A stretch of 10,265 nucleotides of DNA from the NCBI GenBank assembly GCA_019237175.1, contig JAFAHP010000476.1:1-10265 (forward strand), in the 5' to 3' direction. This DNA comes from Alphaproteobacteria bacterium (lineage in GTDB: Bacteria; Pseudomonadota; Alphaproteobacteria; ATCC43930; CGMCC-115725). Made by a program: the position numbers and the translations under genes. This document shows positions 7,802-10,265 of the stretch, piece after piece (within the stretch, counting starts at the first letter, position 1; every line of letters starts with the position of its first letter). The notes below the pieces were generated by a model. That model made no database searches. It saw nothing but the letters and a program-made list of their open reading frames with translations, and was not told the DNA's origin.

Positions 7802-7807
7802 TCTCCT
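7802..7807 (-). promoter_or_regulatory. Ribosome-binding site of petB, overlapping the petA stop
   Basis: On the minus strand this reads AGGAGA, 5 nt before the petB ATG. The petA stop codon TAG shares bases with it, an arrangement that suits translational coupling of the Rieske and cytochrome b subunits. Confidence 0.8.
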
Positions 7808-8360
7808 AGCCGATCCTGATGGTTGCGTTACCGGTAAATTCGTAAGGCGGCACCGCGAGATTGGCCGGCGCAGGTCCCTGGCGGATGCGACCTGAGGTGT
7901 CGTAGATCGACCCGTGGCAAGGACAGAACCAGCCGCCAAAGGGGCCGCGGTCGTCGCCCGTCTTCTGGCCGAGCGGGATGCAGCCCAAATGGGTACACAC
8001 TCCGACGACAACCAGCCATCCCGGTTTTTTGACACGCTCCGCATCGGATTGGGGGTCGCGCAGCTGGGCTATGTCCACCTCCCGCGCGGTCTTGATTTCG
8101 GCGGTCGTGCGGTGGTCAATAAAAACCGGCTTGCCGCGCCAGGCGACGGTCAGCCGCTGGCCAACCGCCACCGGTGTCAGATCGACCTCGGTTGTTGACG
8201 CCGCCAAGGTATCGCGCGCCGGGTTCATCGTGTCGATAAACGGCCACACGGTGGCACCTACCGCCACGGCACCCAGCGCCCCGGCGGTCAACATCAAGAA
8301 ATCACGGCGGGTGGTGTCGGAATGTGCATGGCGAATGTTCTCGTCCGTCAAATCTGCCAT
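7806..8360 (-). CDS. petA: Rieske iron-sulfur subunit of the bc1 complex
   Basis: The Rieske protein takes the first electron from quinol at the Qo site and swings to cytochrome c1. The 184-residue protein has an N-terminal Tat-type signal anchor (TTRRDFLMLTAGALGAVAVGA, residues 16-36), which normally stays uncleaved and tethers the protein to the membrane. The Rieske motifs are CTHLGC (122-127) and CPCHG (146-150), giving the 2Fe-2S ligands Cys122, His124, Cys146 and His149 and the structural disulfide Cys127-Cys148. A region with GDDRGPFGGW lies between the motifs, as is typical of alphaproteobacteria. The ATG is preceded by AGAGGA about 4 nt upstream. It is the first gene of the minus-strand train, and its leader contains the divergent spacer with the central palindrome. 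Confidence 0.97.
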   Translation of the reverse strand: MADLTDENIRHAHSDTTRRDFLMLTAGALGAVAVGATVWPFIDTMNPARDTLAASTTEVDLTPVAVGQRLTVAWRGKPVFIDHRTTAEIKTAREVDIAQLRDPQSDAERVKKPGWLVVVGVCTHLGCIPLGQKTGDDRGPFGGWFCPCHGSIYDTSGRIRQGPAPANLAVPPYEFTGNATIRIG

Positions 8361-8414
8361 TCGATCCTCTGCCGCGAAACTTTCCGCGATTTATGACCGG
8401 GCGGTGAAGCTATA

Positions 8415-8499
8415 CTGTCGCCAAGCCTGAACTATGCGACAGACTGCCGCATAATTGGGTGGAAAAGCATTGGTCGGTCGACTTGTATAGGCTGTCGCC
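8415..8499. repeat. CTGTCGCC direct repeat pair flanking the palindrome
   Basis: The 8-mer CTGTCGCC occurs at 8415-8422 and 8492-8499, each preceded by a TATA-containing stretch. An inverted partial copy (GCGACAG, 8436-8442) lies in the palindrome. Three related words in 85 bp of non-coding DNA may be protein-binding half sites, but the motif is short and could arise by chance in GC-rich DNA. Confidence 0.35.
8433..8453. promoter_or_regulatory. Near-perfect 21-bp palindrome, candidate operator
   Basis: Arms TATGCG and CGCATA flank a CAG-a-CTG core, giving 9 of 10 symmetric base pairs around the central A at 8443. The only mismatch is between positions 8439 and 8447. The centre coincides with the midpoint of the petA-trmL spacer: the palindrome edges are 73 nt from each start codon. 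This shape suits a dimeric regulator acting on both promoters. I do not recognise it as a known FNR, RegA, Fur or Irr site. Confidence 0.5.
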
Positions 8500-8515
8500 G
8501 GGTAGCTGAGAAATC

Positions 8516-8520
8516 GGAGG
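8516..8520 (+). promoter_or_regulatory. Ribosome-binding site that fixes the TTG start of trmL
   Basis: GGAGG lies 5 nt upstream of the TTG at 8526. No ATG or GTG in the right frame gives the conserved N-terminus, so this site decides the start. Confidence 0.85.
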
Positions 8521-8525
8521 ATTGT

Positions 8526-9014
8526 TTGCGTCTCGCATTGTTCGAGCCGGACATACCACAAAATACTGGGGCATTGCTGCGGCTTGCGGGATGTTTTGAA
8601 ATTCCCGTCGATGTGATCGAGCCGTGCGGATTTCTTCTCGACGACCGCCGGCTCAGACGGGCGGTCCTCGATTACGGAGCGTTTTGCGATATAAGGCGAC
8701 ACGCATCGTGGCAAGCCTTTCTCGCCGGTCGCGAGCCGCATTCGCGGCTCGTCTTGATGACGACATCGGGGACGGTGCCGCTACACCGCTTTGCGTTTGC
8801 ACCACGAGACACGATCTTGCTCGGCAGGGAAAGCGCCGGAGTGCCGCAAGCAGTGCACGCGGCAGCGGGAGCGCGGGTTGCGATCCTCTTGCGCCCTAAC
8901 GCGCGATCGCTCAACGTCGCCCTCGCCGGTGCTATTTCTCTCTTCGAAGCATTGCGGCAGACAAACCTGTTGCCCGGGCATGAACCCAACTCAAGAATTC
9001 CTCCCGAACCCTGA
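8526..9014 (+). CDS. trmL: tRNA (cytidine/uridine-2'-O-)-methyltransferase TrmL (SPOUT family)
   Basis: TrmL (YibK) 2'-O-methylates the wobble nucleotide 34 of tRNA-Leu isoacceptors using SAM. The 162-residue protein is the usual length of this minimal SPOUT enzyme. It shows the N-terminal motif LALFEPDIPQNTGALLRLAG, the IEPCGF and DDRRLRRAVLDYG blocks (31-51), the knot motif ILLGRESAGVP (97-107) and the C-terminal SAM-binding motif RSLNVALAGAISLFEALRQ (127-145). The start is TTG, with GGAGG 5 nt upstream. It diverges from petA across the 165-bp spacer, and its last 35 bp overlap the start of hemF in another frame, so the two are probably co-transcribed. Confidence 0.93.
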   Translation: MRLALFEPDIPQNTGALLRLAGCFEIPVDVIEPCGFLLDDRRLRRAVLDYGAFCDIRRHASWQAFLAGREPHSRLVLMTTSGTVPLHRFAFAPRDTILLGRESAGVPQAVHAAAGARVAILLRPNARSLNVALAGAISLFEALRQTNLLPGHEPNSRIPPEP

Positions 9015-9849
9015 GCGCTGCACCCGTGCCGCCGGCTGGTTCGCGGCACTGCGCGACCGCATCTGCGCCGAATTCGAGGCGATCGAGAACGAGTTCGCGC
9101 GGGAGACAGGGGGTGAGCCGGGTGCTGCCAGCTTCGACCGCATCCCTTGGGAGCGTCCGGGTGGCGGCGGCGGCGTAATTTCGGTGATGCGGGGTCGAGT
9201 GTTCGAAAAAGTCGGCGTCAACATTTCGACCGTCTCCGGGGAATTCGCGCCCGATTTTCGCAATGATATCCCCGGTGCAGCGGACGACCCGCGGTTTTGG
9301 GCCAGCGGTATCTCGCTGGTTGCACATATGCGCTCGCCGCTGGTGCCCGCGGTGCATATGAACACGCGGCACCTCGTTACCACCAAAGCTTGGTTTGGCG
9401 GCGGCGCCGATCTGACCCCGATCTATCCGGACGCCGAGATGGAGACCGCGTTTCATGCGGCGTTGCGCGCCGCCTGCGATCGTTACAACCCGGAATGCTA
9501 TGCGCGGTTCAAGGCGTGGTGCGATGAATATTTTTTCCTCACTCATCGCAACGAACCGCGGGGTGCCGGGGGGATCTTTTTCGATTACCTCGACAGCGGC
9601 GATTGGGAACGCGATTTCGGCTTTGTTGGGAGCGTTGGCGAAGCGTTTCTCAAAGTCTATCCGAAAATCGTACGCCGCCGCATGCGGCTTGAGTGGTCCA
9701 AGGACCAGCGTCGCCACCAGCTCGTCCGCCGCGGCCGTTATGTCGAGTTCAACCTGCTCTACGATCGCGGCACCCGCTTCGGACTGAAGACCGGCGGCAA
9801 TGTCGAGGCGATTTTGATGTCGTTGCCGCCCGAGGCCGCATGGCCCTAA
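8980..9849 (+). CDS. hemF: Oxygen-dependent coproporphyrinogen III oxidase HemF
   Basis: HemF oxidatively decarboxylates coproporphyrinogen III to protoporphyrinogen IX with O2, a late step of haem biosynthesis in the cytoplasm. The 289-residue protein carries the family blocks PWERPGGGGGVISVMRGRVFEK (about 56-77), NTRHLVTTKAWFGGGADLTP (128-147), KAWCDEYFFLTHRNEPRGAGGIFFD (178-202) and RRGRYVEFNLLYDRGTRFGLKTGG (250-273). I chose the ATG at 8980, which begins MNPTQEFLPNPERCTRAAGWF. The frame stays open upstream to 8791, but that part lies inside trmL and has no HemF similarity. This start overlaps trmL by 35 bp and lacks a clear ribosome-binding site, so coupling to trmL is likely. The C-terminus (PPEAAWP) is slightly shorter than in E. 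coli HemF (299 residues) but no catalytic block is missing. Confidence 0.96.
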   Translation: MNPTQEFLPNPERCTRAAGWFAALRDRICAEFEAIENEFARETGGEPGAASFDRIPWERPGGGGGVISVMRGRVFEKVGVNISTVSGEFAPDFRNDIPGAADDPRFWASGISLVAHMRSPLVPAVHMNTRHLVTTKAWFGGGADLTPIYPDAEMETAFHAALRAACDRYNPECYARFKAWCDEYFFLTHRNEPRGAGGIFFDYLDSGDWERDFGFVGSVGEAFLKVYPKIVRRRMRLEWSKDQRRHQLVRRGRYVEFNLLYDRGTRFGLKTGGNVEAILMSLPPEAAWP

Positions 9850-9964
9850 GGATCGGCATGCGGCGTTGCCCCGGTCGCCGACTTCTGGTGAGCGCGGCCG
9901 GGGCCAACGCTGCTGATCAAAACGCATTCGAGACCGCCGACCTCGCCGAGGCCGAAAGGGATTA

Positions 9965-10021
9965 TTAGCTCAGCCGGCGGTAGCCGGCAACGTCGGCGGC
10001 AAGGCGGCGGGTTGCGGCCAT
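9965..10021 (-). pseudogene. Remnant resembling the N-terminus of a class III adenylate/guanylate cyclase
   Basis: On the minus strand, from an ATG at 10021, 18 codons read MAATRRLAADVAGYRRLS and then hit two tandem TAA stops (9962-9967). This closely resembles the RRLAAILAADVAGYSRLM start of a large alphaproteobacterial family of class III nucleotide cyclases, with a four-residue deletion (ILAA) and substitutions in the last residues. The cyclase domain that should follow is absent: the sequence beyond the stops, up to hemF, shows no cyclase motif in any frame I read. I interpret it as a decayed fragment. It is too short to exclude coincidence. Confidence 0.4.
9973..9988. other. 6-bp stem hairpin downstream of hemF
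   Basis: GCCGGC-ggta-GCCGGC forms a perfect GC-only stem with a 4-nt loop, 123 nt after the hemF stop. It lacks a following T-run on either strand, so it is at best a weak terminator. It falls within the cyclase-like remnant, where the repeated word partly reflects its codons. Confidence 0.25.
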
Positions 10022-10121
10022 TTTCGAACTGACGCTTGGTTTCGCGGCGAGATTAACCCAAAGCTGCGCCGTTCCTCACTTCTTCTTCGGACTGGGGAGG
10101 TGGCAAGCTCGCCGCGACCGC

Positions 10122-10265
10122 TCAACCTTGCTCCGCGATCAGCGCTTCGATCGGGATGCACAAGGCGCGGGCCAAGCGGTCGAGCGTCGTGATGCTGCCC
10201 TGCTTCTTTTTCGTCTCGATCTGCGCAATCAGATCGCGAGCGACAGCCGAACACGACGCCAGCTC
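10122..10265 (-). CDS. XRE-family helix-turn-helix protein, C-terminal part (runs off the window)
   Basis: Reading the minus strand from the window edge gives 47 codons and a TGA stop at 10122-10124. The visible protein contains ELASCSAVARDLIAQIETKK and, after KQGSI, TTLDRLARALCIPIEALIAEQG. This is the second half of a Cro/C1-type HTH domain: the recognition helix (about SAVARDLIAQIE), then the helix with LDRLARAL and the final IPIEAL segment. The N-terminal half, including the start, lies beyond the right edge. Only 7 residues follow the fold, so the HTH is at the C-terminus, as in small stand-alone XRE regulators or HipB/HigA-like antitoxins. Target and partner cannot be told. Confidence 0.78.
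   Translation of the reverse strand, partial: ELASCSAVARDLIAQIETKKKQGSITTLDRLARALCIPIEALIAEQG

Larger units (their letters stand above)
8361..8525. promoter_or_regulatory. Divergent spacer between petA and trmL-hemF
   Basis: These 165 bp must contain the promoter(s) for the bc1 gene train leftward and for trmL-hemF rightward. I could not identify a convincing sigma-70 -35/-10 pair on either strand. TATA-like elements sit at 8411-8414 (as TATAGC on the minus strand) and 8486-8491 (TATAGG on the plus strand), each next to a CTGTCGCC copy. Other structure: a near-perfect 21-bp palindrome at the exact centre, and a CCGCGA direct repeat at 8372-8377 and 8384-8389 within the petA leader. Confidence 0.6.
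9850..10121. other. Gene-poor spacer between hemF and the XRE gene
   Basis: These 272 bp hold no intact gene I can support. They contain the cyclase-like remnant and the GCCGGC hairpin. A 42-codon plus-strand frame (9840-9968) starts on the hemF stop region but has no recognisable features. Positions 10022-10121 show nothing beyond ordinary GC-rich sequence. Confidence 0.5.

Noticed and set aside
8932..9927. 331-codon open frame on the minus strand
   Set aside because: It is the mirror of hemF. HemF has complete signature motifs on the plus strand, and the minus product shows no domain.
9840..9968. 42-codon plus-strand small ORF starting at the hemF end (ATGGCCCTAA)
   Set aside because: The start overlap is attractive, but there is no ribosome-binding site, no recognisable motif and an Arg/Ala-rich composition typical of chance frames here. 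Kept only as a note.
9970..10254. 94-codon minus-strand ORF at the right end
   Set aside because: It is in a different frame from the clear XRE helix-turn-helix coding sequence at 10122-10265 and has an Arg/Pro/Ser-rich shadow composition.
1..10265. Hidden defence system, CRISPR array, transposon, tRNA or riboswitch
   Set aside because: I looked for regularly spaced repeats, terminal inverted repeats, transposase motifs, tRNA-like cloverleaf arms and long structured leaders, and found none. The window is mostly compact housekeeping genes.

Overview
The window is a GC-rich, densely packed stretch of chromosome, most likely from an alphaproteobacterium. The evidence is a three-gene cytochrome bc1 operon in the order Rieske - cytochrome b - cytochrome c1 (petABC/fbcFBC) with alphaproteobacterial features, next to trmL and an aerobic HemF, plus a run of lgt, a MidA/NDUFAF7-type methyltransferase and pgeF. 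A Rhodospirillales- or Rhizobiales-like host is plausible, but I cannot assign a species from sequence alone.

Layout. Nearly all of the left 8.4 kb is one minus-strand gene train, read from right to left: petA (Rieske), petB (cytochrome b), petC (cytochrome c1), mtnP (MTA phosphorylase), mtnA (methylthioribose-1-P isomerase), a two-module VOC/glyoxalase-like protein of unknown substrate, lgt, midA and pgeF. Most junctions are 4-nt stop/start overlaps or gaps of 1-23 nt. The only larger break is 93 nt between the VOC gene and lgt. A 165-bp divergent spacer (8361-8525) separates petA from the plus-strand pair trmL and hemF, which overlap by 35 bp. Exactly in the middle of this spacer lies a nearly perfect 21-bp palindrome, the best candidate regulatory site in the window. 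The right end (9850-10265) has no intact gene. It carries a short reading frame resembling the N-terminus of a class III nucleotide cyclase that ends in tandem stops (a probable remnant), and the C-terminal 47 codons of a minus-strand XRE-type helix-turn-helix protein that runs off the window edge.

How the genes fit together. PetABC form the quinol:cytochrome c oxidoreductase. HemF (oxygen-dependent coproporphyrinogen oxidase) supplies the haem pathway that bc1 needs, and MidA homologues assist complex I assembly, so the locus has an aerobic-respiration theme. MtnP and MtnA carry out the first two steps of methylthioadenosine salvage, and no later salvage enzyme (mtnB, C, D, K or an aldolase) is in view. 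Lgt matures lipoproteins and PgeF corrects mis-made peptidoglycan precursors; both are envelope housekeeping genes.

I see no defence system, CRISPR array, transposase, tRNA or rRNA. The window is mostly ordinary core chromosome. The items most worth a second look are the central palindrome, the VOC protein riding in the MTA-salvage/bc1 gene train, and the cyclase-like remnant.
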